From positions 1,426,001 to 1,490,000 of the forward strand of contig JBGAJN010000002.1 of the NCBI GenBank assembly GCA_044224905.1: 64,000 nt of DNA. The letters run 5' to 3'. The notes beneath the pieces are model-generated. The model had not been told where the DNA came from and did no database searches. It worked only from the letters and a program-made list of their open reading frames with translations. A program made the position numbers and the translations under genes. Source of the stretch: JBGAJN01 sp044224905. GTDB taxonomy: Bacteria > Verrucomicrobiota > Verrucomicrobiia > Limisphaerales > JBGAJN01. Shown one piece after another: positions 27,191 through 35,740 of this stretch (the first letter of the stretch is position 1; each line of letters begins with the position of its first letter).

Positions 27191-27922
27191 TCAGCGTGGG
27201 CGAGGGCTGCGACGCAAACCGTTTTGAAACCAAAGGCGCCACACCATCCACAATGCCTCGCGCACAATTTTGCCGGACATTTTGGACGTGCCGAGAAAGC
27301 GATCAGTGAACGTGATCGGCACTTCGGTGACGCGCATGCCTTGACGCCAGATCTTGTGCGTGAGTTCGATCTGAAAGCTGTAACCGTTGGAACGCACGGC
27401 ATCGAGTTCGATGGATTCGAGGGCGCGGCGACGGAAGCATTTGAAGCCGCCCGTCGGATCGGTGAACGGCATGCCCGTGATGATCTTCACGTACTTTGCC
27501 GCACTCATGCTGAGCATCAAGCGGCGCAGCGGCCAGTTGATCACGCGGATGCCGTTGCAGTAGCGGGAGCCCAGCACGAGATCGGCATTCTGCGCGGCTT
27601 CGAGATAGCGCGGAATGTCAGCGGGGTTGTGTGAAAAGTCGCCATCCATTTCGAAGATGAATTCGTAGCCGCGCTCGAGCGCCCATTTGAATCCGGCGAG
27701 ATACGCGCGACCGAGGCCGTTTTTTTCCTGCCGGTGCAGGACGTGGATGCGCGGTTCCTTCGCAACCAATTCGTCGGCAAGCTTGCCGGTTCCGTCGGGG
27801 GAATTGTCATCCACCACGAGCAGTTCCACGGCTACGGGCAGCTGCATGAGGGCGGCGGCAATGTTCGGGAGATTCTCCCGTTCATTGTAAGTGGGCACGA
27901 TGACCAATGTTTTCCCGTTCAT
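27191..27922 (-). CDS. Polyprenol-phosphate mannosyltransferase-like GT2 (DPM1 type)
   Basis: 243 aa from ATG 27922. The frame stays open for another 0.9 kb, but that part runs antisense to the epimerase gene and has no family signature, so it is left out. The protein starts NGKTLVIVPTYNERENLPNI, has the UDP/GDP-sugar site VDDNSPDGTGKLAD and FIFEMDGDFSHNP (DxD-like), and the acceptor-side signature GSRYCNG...INWPLRRLMLS. It probably transfers mannose (or a similar sugar) from GDP-sugar to undecaprenyl or dolichyl-like phosphate at the membrane. The C-terminal TM anchors of some relatives are absent. Confidence 0.9.
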   Translation of the reverse strand: MNGKTLVIVPTYNERENLPNIAAALMQLPVAVELLVVDDNSPDGTGKLADELVAKEPRIHVLHRQEKNGLGRAYLAGFKWALERGYEFIFEMDGDFSHNPADIPRYLEAAQNADLVLGSRYCNGIRVINWPLRRLMLSMSAAKYVKIITGMPFTDPTGGFKCFRRRALESIELDAVRSNGYSFQIELTHKIWRQGMRVTEVPITFTDRFLGTSKMSGKIVREALWMVWRLWFQNGLRRSPRPR

Positions 27923-28036
27923 GCGGTGTAGTGACTCCGGCAGAGGAAACCTGTTTTTCCTGCGGACTGCAAGCGGAAGGTGCATAAGCTCACGCAAAGC
28001 TTGCGACGTGCGGTCGCCAGTGGCATGACTTGCGCC

Positions 28037-28876
28037 ATGCCAGTTTCTTCGATCGTTCAACGTCTCGCGGTGTGCAGTTGGTCGCTGCAACCGGCCAATC
28101 CCGCCGAGCTTTTCGCGCATCTGGACGCCATCGGCATTCGCCGCATCCAGCTTGCGCTCGATCCGTTGCGCGAACACCCCGACATGTGGCGTGACTTCGC
28201 ATCGCAATGCGCGGCGCGCGGGATTCAAATCGTGTCCGGTATGTTCGGCACCGTGGGCGAAGATTACACCACGATGGAATCCATCAAGCGCACTGGGGGC
28301 ATCGTGCCCGACGCGACGTGGGAACAGAACCTGAAGAACATCCGCGCCACCGCGAACCTCGCGGAGCAACTGTATCTCAAGCTCGTGACCTTCCACGCTG
28401 GCTTCCTCCCGCACGATCCGAACGATCCGGCGTTCGCGAAAATTTTTGAGCGCATCAGCCTGGTGGCCGATTGCTTCGCGGAGGAGGGCATCGATCTTGC
28501 GTTTGAAACCGGTCAGGAATCCGCCGACACGCTGAACCAATTTCTCACCGAGCTCGGCCGACCGAATGTCGGCGTCAATTTCGATCCCGCGAACATGCTG
28601 CTTTATGACAAGGGCGATCCGATCGCCGCCTTGCGCACACTCGCGCCGTGGCTGAAACAGTGTCATCTCAAGGACGCGCGCAAAACCAAAGTCGCTGGCC
28701 AATGGGGCGAAGAAGTCGCCGTCGGCACGGGCGAAGTCGATTGGCGCGGATTCTTCCGCGCACTGAATGACGTGAATTTCACTGGCGACCTGTGCATCGA
28801 GCGTGAAGCGGGCACTCAACGCGTCGTCGATATCCGCGCCGCGAAGGATTTTGTGTCGAGCCTTCGAGTAGATTGA
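28037..28876 (+). CDS. Sugar phosphate isomerase/epimerase (TIM barrel)
   Basis: 279 aa from ATG 28037; upstream in-frame Mets give a non-homologous basic leader. TIM barrel of the xylose-isomerase-like superfamily: strands LAVCSWSL, RRIQLALDPL, IQIVSGMFG, LKLVTFHAGFLP and IDLAFETGQESA with a metal-ligand Glu. The GVNFDPANMLLYDKGDP, LKQCHLKDAR and GEVDWRGFF signatures are those of inosose-dehydratase/hydroxypyruvate-isomerase-type enzymes. It is followed about 58 nt later by a Gfo/Idh/MocA oxidoreductase on the same strand, a common pairing in inositol-like or rare-sugar catabolism. Confidence 0.9.
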   Translation: MPVSSIVQRLAVCSWSLQPANPAELFAHLDAIGIRRIQLALDPLREHPDMWRDFASQCAARGIQIVSGMFGTVGEDYTTMESIKRTGGIVPDATWEQNLKNIRATANLAEQLYLKLVTFHAGFLPHDPNDPAFAKIFERISLVADCFAEEGIDLAFETGQESADTLNQFLTELGRPNVGVNFDPANMLLYDKGDPIAALRTLAPWLKQCHLKDARKTKVAGQWGEEVAVGTGEVDWRGFFRALNDVNFTGDLCIEREAGTQRVVDIRAAKDFVSSLRVD

Positions 28877-28934
28877 TCGTCGAGAATTCGCGCCATCAAT
28901 CTTCGGCGCAAACTTCGAACCTCAAACTTTGAAC

Positions 28935-29966
28935 GTGAAACCCATCTCCATCGGTATCGTCGGCCTCGGCTTCATGGCCGCGACCCATTTGAAGGCGTAC
29001 CGCCAAGTGCCCGGCGCGCGCATCGCGGCGCTCTGCAATCCGAGCGGACGCCACCTCGACGGCGATTTCTCCAACGTCGCCGGCAACATTGGCGACAACC
29101 AACCGCTGCGCATCGACATGTCCGGCGTGAAAGCGTATCGCGACTACGCGGCCATGCTGGCGGATCCAGAAATCGACGCGATCGACATTTGCGCTCCAAC
29201 GGGAACCCACGAAGAACTGGCCGTTGCCGCGTTGCGTGCGGGTAAACATGTGCTGTGCGAGAAGCCGCTTGCGCGCAATTCTGCGCAGGCCCGCCGCATC
29301 GTCGAAGCCGCGCGTGTTGCGAAAGGATTTTTCATGCCCGCGATGTGCATTCGTTTCGCGCCCGAGTGGGCGTTCCTCAAGCAGGCGATTCACGATGGCC
29401 GCTTCGGCAAGGTGCTCGCCGCCACGTTTCGTCGAGTGGCGGAGCCGCCCGGCTGGGGGCAGCACAATTTTCTGAACGGCGAACGCTCCGGCGGCGCGTT
29501 GCTCGATCTGCACATTCACGATGCGGACTTCGTCCAGTATTGCTTTGGGGTTCCGCGCTCGGTGCTTGCCACGGGCTACACGCACTTGAGTGGCGCGATT
29601 GATCACGTGATCACGAACTACGAGGTCGCGTCGGGCGCTATGGTTTACGCCGAAGGCACGTGGGCGATGACGCCCGGCTTCGGCTTCAACATGAGTTACA
29701 CCGCGAATTTCGAGCGCGCGACGCTCGACTACGATATGTCGCGAGGGAAGGATGCGTTGAAGCTGGCCGAGAAAGGCCAACCCGCGCGCGTGATCGCTGG
29801 GACGGGAACCGATTGTTACATTGAGGAGTTGCGCTACTTCGTCGACGCGATTGCGAACCAACGCCCGCCGAGTGTTGTGAATGCGGACGATGGATTGAAA
29901 GCGGTCGAGTTGTGCGAAGCGGAGGAGAAATCCATTCAGACCGGCGAGCGGGTGACACTCGACTAA
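28935..29966 (+). CDS. Gfo/Idh/MocA family oxidoreductase
   Basis: 343 aa from GTG 28935 (a TTG two codons earlier is also possible). It begins with KPISIGIVGLGFMAATHLKAY, a complete Rossmann G-x-G-x-x-A variant. The EKP motif is in HVLCEKPLARN. The C-terminal domain has GGALLDLHIHDADFVQY, where the His-x-x-Asp pair is the usual catalytic or metal-coordinating set. It acts on an unknown sugar or inositol. It is downstream of an epimerase and convergent with the E1 beta gene, with 10 bp between stops. Confidence 0.92.
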   Translation: MKPISIGIVGLGFMAATHLKAYRQVPGARIAALCNPSGRHLDGDFSNVAGNIGDNQPLRIDMSGVKAYRDYAAMLADPEIDAIDICAPTGTHEELAVAALRAGKHVLCEKPLARNSAQARRIVEAARVAKGFFMPAMCIRFAPEWAFLKQAIHDGRFGKVLAATFRRVAEPPGWGQHNFLNGERSGGALLDLHIHDADFVQYCFGVPRSVLATGYTHLSGAIDHVITNYEVASGAMVYAEGTWAMTPGFGFNMSYTANFERATLDYDMSRGKDALKLAEKGQPARVIAGTGTDCYIEELRYFVDAIANQRPPSVVNADDGLKAVELCEAEEKSIQTGERVTLD

Positions 29967-29976
29967 GCGAGACGTC

Positions 29977-30942
29977 TCAACGCCGCAAGAGTGTTCGCGC
30001 CGCCGCTGCAATGCTCCGCGCCGTCGGACGATGTGCGGCCCACAAGTTCGGATGATACGGGATCGGCGTATCCTTCGCGTTCAGCCGCATCGGCGGGGCA
30101 TCCAGCAAGCCAAATCCTTCGCTTGCCACGCGCGCGATGACTTCCGCAGTGACACCGCCCCACGGCCACGCTTCACCAACGCAGAGCAACCGTCCCGTGC
30201 GCGCGACCGACGCCATCACGGTGTCGGTGTCGAGTGGTTTCACAGTGCGCAGATCGACGACTTCCACTTCGTTTCCTTCGGTTGCGAGTTCCTCGGCAAC
30301 GGCGAGCGCTTCGTGAACCATCGCGCTGTAAGCGACGATCGTCATGTCGCGACCTTCGCGCGCAATGCGCGCCTTGCCCGCGGGCGCCGCTTCGGTCGGA
30401 AGCTTGTCTGCCTTGAGATGGTAATAGAGCAGCTTGTGCTCGCAGAAAATTACCGGGTCATCAATCGCCACAGCTTCGAGCAACATGCTGTAAGCGTCCT
30501 CGACCGTCGCCGGCGTCATTACCACGAGCCCTGGATAATGCGCGTATATCGCCTCCATCGTCTGACTGTGGAACGGTCCGCTGCCCGACGTTCCACCGAA
30601 CGGCAAACGCACCACGATGGGGCAGGGAACCTGCGTGCGCCAATAGAGGGTCGCCGCTTGATTCACAATCTGGTTGAAGCCCACCGTGGAGAAATCCGCG
30701 AACTGCATTTCCACGATCGGTCGCATCCCTTGCATCGTTGCGCCGATGGCGGAGCCAACCATCGCGTCTTCGCTGATCGGTGAATCGAGGACGCGCCCGG
30801 GAAATTCTTTTGCGAGATTCTTCGTCGCCTTAAACGCGCCGCCGAAGGCACCGACGTCCTGGCCGTAAACAAACACGCGCGGATCATCGGCCAATGCCTT
30901 GGCCTGGGCTTCGCGAATGGCTTCGAGGTAGGTAATACTCAT
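29977..30942 (-). CDS. pdhB: 2-oxoacid dehydrogenase E1 component, beta subunit
   Basis: 321 aa from ATG 30942 (MSITYLEAIREAQAKAL), the normal E1 beta N-terminus. Signatures include VFVYGQDVGAFGGAF, DSPISEDAMVGSAIGATM, EMQFADF, RLPFGGTSGSGPFHSQ and the C-terminal VVDLRTVKPLDTDTV. It pairs with the alpha subunit gene just upstream as an alpha2beta2 E1 that binds ThDP and feeds lipoyl E2. Pyruvate, acetoin or branched-chain 2-oxoacids are possible substrates; pyruvate is a guess. No E2 or E3 gene is in the window. Confidence 0.93.
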   Translation of the reverse strand: MSITYLEAIREAQAKALADDPRVFVYGQDVGAFGGAFKATKNLAKEFPGRVLDSPISEDAMVGSAIGATMQGMRPIVEMQFADFSTVGFNQIVNQAATLYWRTQVPCPIVVRLPFGGTSGSGPFHSQTMEAIYAHYPGLVVMTPATVEDAYSMLLEAVAIDDPVIFCEHKLLYYHLKADKLPTEAAPAGKARIAREGRDMTIVAYSAMVHEALAVAEELATEGNEVEVVDLRTVKPLDTDTVMASVARTGRLLCVGEAWPWGGVTAEVIARVASEGFGLLDAPPMRLNAKDTPIPYHPNLWAAHRPTARSIAAAARTLLRR

Positions 30943-30966
30943 GCGGTCAGGAAAATTTCCCAGCAA

Positions 30967-32001
30967 TCACTGTCCCTCACCCGACTCGCGCATGCGGCTC
31001 GTGGAAAGCGCGGTCCATTCCTCGGCGTATGGATCGGGCGCCGGCTCGCGTTGCACCTTGGCAACGGCTTCCTCGACGTTTTGAATAGCTTCGTTGCGCC
31101 ACACTTCGAGATCGGTGGCGGTGGCGAAGTTTTTCGCGATTAGAAGTTCCTCGGCAAGTTTCAGGCAGTCGCGCCCGAGCGGAGACGTTTTCAGCTTCGT
31201 ATCGATGTAGCTCGCGTCGTCGTGTTCGCCGTGACCGCACAAGCGCAGCAGGCGTGCGACGACGAGCTGCGGTCCATGCCCGGCGCGAGCGCGTGAAACC
31301 GCGTCGTTGATGACATGGGCGCACTCGGAAAGATCGGTGCCGTCAACGCCGTGATCTTCAATGCCGTATCCGGCCGCGCGGTCGCGCAGCGATTCGCAGG
31401 CGAACTGCCGCGCCGTCGGCGTGGAGTAGGCGAATTGGTTGTTCGCAACGACGAGCACGAGCGGAAGTTTTTCCACAGCGGCTTGATTGATCGCTTCGTG
31501 AAAAGAGCCTGTGGACGTCGCGCCTTCGCCAATCGAGGCCATGCCGACGGTGCCGGTCACGCCTTTAAACCGATGAGCCATCAGGCAACCCGTCACAACG
31601 GAAATCATCGCGCCGAGATGGCTGATCATCGGGAGATAACCTTCACGCGGTTTGCCACGGTGAACGTTGCCGTCGCGGCCGCGCATCGGACCAAGGGCGG
31701 AGCCGAGGTAAGTGCGCGCGGCATCGAGGATGGTTTCACCAAAGGCGAGACGGCCCGCGGCATCGCGGATGAGCGGAGCGAAGATGTCGCCCTTCTTCAA
31801 CGACAGTCCCATGCAGGCGCTGAGCGCTTCCTGCCCACGCCCAAGAAACACGCCGCCATGGATCTTGCCGCCGCGATAGAGGCTGGCGAATTTCTCGTCC
31901 AGTACGCGAGCCTGCAACATCACACGGTAGGCGCGAATCAACTCTTCTGCCTTTTGCGACGTTTCAACCGCAGCACCACGGCTGAGAACACTGTGAGCCA
32001 T
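30967..32001 (-). CDS. pdhA: 2-oxoacid dehydrogenase E1 component, alpha subunit
   Basis: 344 aa from ATG 32001 (MAHSVLSRGAAVETS). The open frame extends back into the uxaA-like gene, but that leader is non-homologous. Core motifs: ELIRAYRVMLQARVLDEKF, HGGVFLGRGQEALSACMG, the ThDP motif GEGATSTGSFHEA...ANNQFAYSTP and SRARAGHGPQLVVARLLRLCGHGEHDD (phosphorylation-loop region). It is paired with E1 beta 24 nt downstream. It forms part of the unit lplA - double UxaA - E1 alpha - E1 beta, which links lipoate attachment and sugar-acid dehydration to oxidative decarboxylation. Confidence 0.93.
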   Translation of the reverse strand: MAHSVLSRGAAVETSQKAEELIRAYRVMLQARVLDEKFASLYRGGKIHGGVFLGRGQEALSACMGLSLKKGDIFAPLIRDAAGRLAFGETILDAARTYLGSALGPMRGRDGNVHRGKPREGYLPMISHLGAMISVVTGCLMAHRFKGVTGTVGMASIGEGATSTGSFHEAINQAAVEKLPLVLVVANNQFAYSTPTARQFACESLRDRAAGYGIEDHGVDGTDLSECAHVINDAVSRARAGHGPQLVVARLLRLCGHGEHDDASYIDTKLKTSPLGRDCLKLAEELLIAKNFATATDLEVWRNEAIQNVEEAVAKVQREPAPDPYAEEWTALSTSRMRESGEGQ

Positions 32002-32093
32002 GCGCGGAGTTTGCCCTCTCGCGATGAACGGCGCAAAAGATTTCTTTGGCCGCGGTTTCGCCGCGTCTTCCGCGGAAGGTTGGGGCGAGCGGA

Positions 32094-34766
32094 TCAGGTC
32101 GATACACCGAGCCACCCGCGTGTCATCTGGAAATCGACCAACCCATCCGCTTGCGCCCGGGGCGCATAGTCGCCGGCAATCGCCTTCGACAATAGATTGG
32201 CGATCGCACGCGCGGCGTCCTGCGGGCTGTCGGTCGGCAGACAAAGATCGATCTCCGAAAACGCGCTATCGACCGAGGTGACTTGCAACGTCGGCACGAG
32301 CGGATGCGCTTGCGCGAGATTGCCCGACACGTGAACGAGCAACGCTTCCGCACCACAGGCTCCGAGTCCCGTGAGGTTTTCGACCAGATGATCGGACGCC
32401 GATTCCATCACGTGAAAGCCGGGCTTCTGGATTGGCTGACCGTAAGCGAGTGTCGGCGTGTTCGGAACGGTGGAAAACAATGCGGTCGTGAAGGTGGATG
32501 ATTTTAGAAGCGAGGAACTTTGTGGAACGACGACTGAACCGCCAGCCTCGCACAGAGCCCGCGCAACCAGTGCGAATGCGGCAGCGGCGCTCGGGGGCAA
32601 TTCGCCGCGTGCAGTGATTCCAATGCAGATCCCAGAGCGTTGGTTTCCAGTGTTGCCCGACCTGCCCGCATCGGATGTGTCGCTTGCGAACCAATTGGCG
32701 ACCTTGTCCGTAACCTTTTCGATTCCCCCGTCGAGTTGAATGCTCGCGAATCCGAGCTGCGAATAATCCACGCCGTGCGCGGCGAGGAAGTTGCGGATGG
32801 CGTCGTTGTGCGTTTTCTCGCAGCCGTGCTCAAGGAGCAGCGTGCGTTCGGCGAGCGGATGCACGGCGTAGCCGGCGATGGTCTGTTCGAGAATCTCAAT
32901 CGCCTCGCCCGACACGCCGCAGCCTTCGGTGTGGGGCAGGGCGACGTAGCGAAGATTGGAATCGTGATTCTGCGCGTTGAGTTTGTCCGCGATCTGCTTT
33001 CCCACCTGTCCGGCGCAAAGGCTCGTCGGAATGATGAGACGAGTGCGAGGCGCAGCATGTGCAAAGTTCAGCATTTGTTTCATTGCGCCAAGGTCGTCGC
33101 TTTGTGTTTCGCGTAACCTCACAGGCTCTCCATTTGGCTTGGGCCGATTGGCGAGCTTGCTCAGTGCTTGAGTCGAAGTCTGCCGCCATTCACGCCAGAG
33201 TTGCGCCTGAGAGTGCCCCGCTTTTTCGCCGACGCTTCGCTGGCCGGACGCGATGTTAACCGTGTATTCAAACGCTTCCTCGCCGAGTTTCTCCAGCGGC
33301 TCGCCGTCGAGGTAGCGCCCGGCGTTCAAATCCATGTCGCGGCTCAGGAGATTGAAGCGACCACTGTTGGTCATGATCTTGATGGTGGGCACGAACGGAT
33401 GATTCGTGACGGAGCCGTTGCCGGTGCTGAAGACGATGAGATTGCAACCCGCAGCGACTTGGCCGGCGATGCTTTCGAGATCGTTGCCCGGGCTATCCAT
33501 GAAACAAAAGCCCGGCTCGCGCATCAACTCGCCGAAGCCGATCACGTAATCGAGGCGCGCCGACGGATCCTTCTTGCGCGCCGCGCCGATGGACTTGATC
33601 GCGATGTTGTAGAGGCCGCGAAAAATATTCCCGCCGCTCGGATTGCTTTGGCCGCTGACGCCGTGCCAGCCGAGGCGTTCTTCGAACTCGTCGAGCGTAT
33701 GGAGAAATTTCCGCGCGGTGTCGAGATCGCGAACTTTCGCGAGTACGTAGGATTCCGCGCCGTGAAGTTCGTCGGTCTCCGCAAGATTGGCTGCGCCGCC
33801 GTGGCGGACGACTTCGCGCGTGATGATGCCAGCGAGGGGATTGCCAGAGACGCCGCTGAACGCATCGGAGCCGCCGCATTGCAGGCCGATCTTCAAATGT
33901 CGCATCGGCTGCGGCGTGCGCGGCGTCGCGTTGGCTTTCGCGAGCAATTCACTCACGAAGCGTTCGCCGGTCGCGAGGTCGTCGGAGAAACTTTTTCCCA
34001 GTCGGAGAAACTGATGTGGCAGATCGTCCAGCGGATAACCGTGAGCGCGCATCCATTCGCGGAGCGTATCATTATTTACCGACTCGCTGCCGTAATCAAT
34101 TGCGAGTAGGGCGCCGACGTTGGGGTTCACCACGAAGCCCGCCAGCGTGCGCAAGGTGAGTTCGAGATTGTTCGGGCGGCCCGCTTCGCCGCCTTCGGTG
34201 TGGGCGATGGCGACGACGCCGTCGATGTTCGGAAACTGTTTCGCAGCCGATTGAAACTTGCTGGCGAGCACGCGGGCGAAGCTGCCGGTGAGCGAACTGG
34301 TGCCGAGGACGACGATGTGATTGCGCGTGCCCGCGCCGCGTCCGCCGCCACGCGCGAAGCCGAGGAACGTGCGCGGGTGCTCGTACAGCTTCACTTGCTC
34401 GGCGGGCGCGAACGTGCGCTCGTCGAGAACGTAGGGCTGGAAGTAATCCTCGAAGTTGGGCGCTGCGGGTAGCGGGAAGTCCACGTGACGCGATTGCAGC
34501 GCTTCGATCATCGTCGCGTTGCAAACGTAATCGCCGGGTGCGAGCGGACGCAACGCGCGGCCGAAAGGCAATCCCCACGAGGTGATCGCAGTTCCTGTAG
34601 CAACGGACCGCACGACGAAGCGATGGCCTTCCAGGACCGTGTGCGAGAGCGCGAAGGAGTTGCCTTCGAATGTGATCTCAGTTCCGGCGTCGATGCGTCG
34701 GATGGCGATGGCGCAATTGTCCGCGGCATCGGGCAAACGGCCCGCCTGCTGAAAAGTCATCTGCAT
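32094..34766 (-). CDS. Double-length UxaA (altronate/galactarate dehydratase) family protein
   Basis: 890 aa from ATG 34766 (a TTG at 34802 and an ATG at 34760 are alternatives). N-terminal SAF domain at about residues 5-100, then a UxaA core (about 130-470), then a second diverged UxaA-like core (about 575-845). The first core has QCGGSDAFSG (about 296-305) and FSTGNGS (446-452) but has lost cysteines at HTEGGEAG (189) and IDYGSE (223). The second keeps HTEGCGVSGE (612-621) and LEHGCEKTHND (645-655) but lacks the QCGGSD motif, with GITARGEL instead. The family dehydrates altronate, galactarate or similar sugar acids with a metal cofactor. It sits in the operon with lplA and E1 genes. Confidence 0.87.
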   Translation of the reverse strand: MQMTFQQAGRLPDAADNCAIAIRRIDAGTEITFEGNSFALSHTVLEGHRFVVRSVATGTAITSWGLPFGRALRPLAPGDYVCNATMIEALQSRHVDFPLPAAPNFEDYFQPYVLDERTFAPAEQVKLYEHPRTFLGFARGGGRGAGTRNHIVVLGTSSLTGSFARVLASKFQSAAKQFPNIDGVVAIAHTEGGEAGRPNNLELTLRTLAGFVVNPNVGALLAIDYGSESVNNDTLREWMRAHGYPLDDLPHQFLRLGKSFSDDLATGERFVSELLAKANATPRTPQPMRHLKIGLQCGGSDAFSGVSGNPLAGIITREVVRHGGAANLAETDELHGAESYVLAKVRDLDTARKFLHTLDEFEERLGWHGVSGQSNPSGGNIFRGLYNIAIKSIGAARKKDPSARLDYVIGFGELMREPGFCFMDSPGNDLESIAGQVAAGCNLIVFSTGNGSVTNHPFVPTIKIMTNSGRFNLLSRDMDLNAGRYLDGEPLEKLGEEAFEYTVNIASGQRSVGEKAGHSQAQLWREWRQTSTQALSKLANRPKPNGEPVRLRETQSDDLGAMKQMLNFAHAAPRTRLIIPTSLCAGQVGKQIADKLNAQNHDSNLRYVALPHTEGCGVSGEAIEILEQTIAGYAVHPLAERTLLLEHGCEKTHNDAIRNFLAAHGVDYSQLGFASIQLDGGIEKVTDKVANWFASDTSDAGRSGNTGNQRSGICIGITARGELPPSAAAAFALVARALCEAGGSVVVPQSSSLLKSSTFTTALFSTVPNTPTLAYGQPIQKPGFHVMESASDHLVENLTGLGACGAEALLVHVSGNLAQAHPLVPTLQVTSVDSAFSEIDLCLPTDSPQDAARAIANLLSKAIAGDYAPRAQADGLVDFQMTRGWLGVST

Positions 34767-34826
34767 TGGTTCACGGTAGTGCAATGGAGCAACGATCGGC
34801 AAGGCGCGGAACGCATTGTGCCTCGT

Positions 34827-35546
34827 TCAGAATTTTCGATTCCAATCAGCTTGACCGAACTTCTCCGCCACCAGAACAGCGACGCGTTGAAGGGGCGGGG
34901 CGGAGCCATCTGCTCGTGCATTCCACGCTGCCCGCAGGGAATCCTTCACCGCGGCGGTCGGCACGTTGAGATTTGTCAGAAATTCGCCATGGGAACGGCT
35001 CGCGCGATACGGGGGCTGATGCGTGGGCATGTGGAGAAACTTTTCGACGAGGGCGAGGTCGAAGTTCAGCAGGAAGGTTCCGTGAAAAACAAGGAAGTCG
35101 CGTTTACGGCGCTGGGCGTTGCCGGAGAACTTCACGCCATCGAGTGTGAGATCGGTATGCCCGTTCACTTCGACTCGGCCGCGCAGCAACTTGGCCAACG
35201 CGTCGCGCTGGCGGTTCATGATGAATTGGTTGGTCGCGTTGATGGCGTGGAAGGGAGGTGTCGCGGTAATGCGCAGTATAAGCGCGTAGCTGAAGCAGCC
35301 GCGCCCTTGCAACACCGTGCCGCCGCCGCTGCTGCGTCGAAGAACGGGCACGCCGGCGGCGTCGCACGCGGGAAGATTTGCTTCAGTCGCGGCGCGATTC
35401 GCATAGCCCAGCACGACGAACGGAACTGGCGATTCCCAGAAGCGGAGGGTTTCCCCGGATTCGCCGGCCTCGGCGGCGTCGAGCAGAGCTTCGTCGAGCG
35501 CGAGATTTTCTGCGGGTGTCGGGAGGGTGAGATCGAGGCAATTCAT
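34827..35546 (-). CDS. lplA: Lipoate-protein ligase / octanoyltransferase family
   Basis: 239 aa. Biotin/lipoate A/B protein-ligase fold: LRFWESPVPFVVLGYANR, the RRSSGGGTVLQGRG signature that contacts the lipoyl moiety, and the catalytic Lys in DGVKFSGNAQRR. It attaches lipoate to E2/GcvH lysines. The protein is shorter than E. coli LplA and lacks the C-terminal accessory domain; LipM-like octanoyltransferases share this shape, so ligase versus transferase is unresolved. It is the first gene of the minus-strand unit with the UxaA-like and E1 genes and diverges from aceE. Confidence 0.9.
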   Translation of the reverse strand: MNCLDLTLPTPAENLALDEALLDAAEAGESGETLRFWESPVPFVVLGYANRAATEANLPACDAAGVPVLRRSSGGGTVLQGRGCFSYALILRITATPPFHAINATNQFIMNRQRDALAKLLRGRVEVNGHTDLTLDGVKFSGNAQRRKRDFLVFHGTFLLNFDLALVEKFLHMPTHQPPYRASRSHGEFLTNLNVPTAAVKDSLRAAWNARADGSAPPLQRVAVLVAEKFGQADWNRKF

Positions 35547-35667
35547 TGCGGCGCGCGACCGAATGTTAGCTGTTGCGCTGAAGCGAATGAAAGGTAGAAT
35601 CCGCCGCGACAGGACGAGATTCCAGTTGCCTGTCCGGATATCCGCCAGATTGCAGTTGAAGTGACGT

Positions 35668-35687
35668 GGGCGAGAGCACTCTCGCCC
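35668..35687. promoter_or_regulatory. Perfect hairpin in the aceE/lplA divergent region
   Basis: Inverted repeat GGGCGAGAG / CTCTCGCCC with a 2-nt centre, about 55 bp upstream of the aceE start. It could be an operator, a 5' UTR hairpin, or an attenuator; a short U-containing tract follows. Function unknown. Confidence 0.4.
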
Positions 35688-35740
35688 GCTATTTGTTTAG
35701 AGGCTGAATTTTTCGCCGGGCTTCCGGCCACCACGACACC

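Noticed and set aside
27923..28819. Large in-frame N-terminal extension of the mannosyltransferase gene
   Set aside because: It runs antisense to the epimerase gene and shows no domain; the enzyme starts at the ATG at 27922 with the standard N-terminal GT2 strand.
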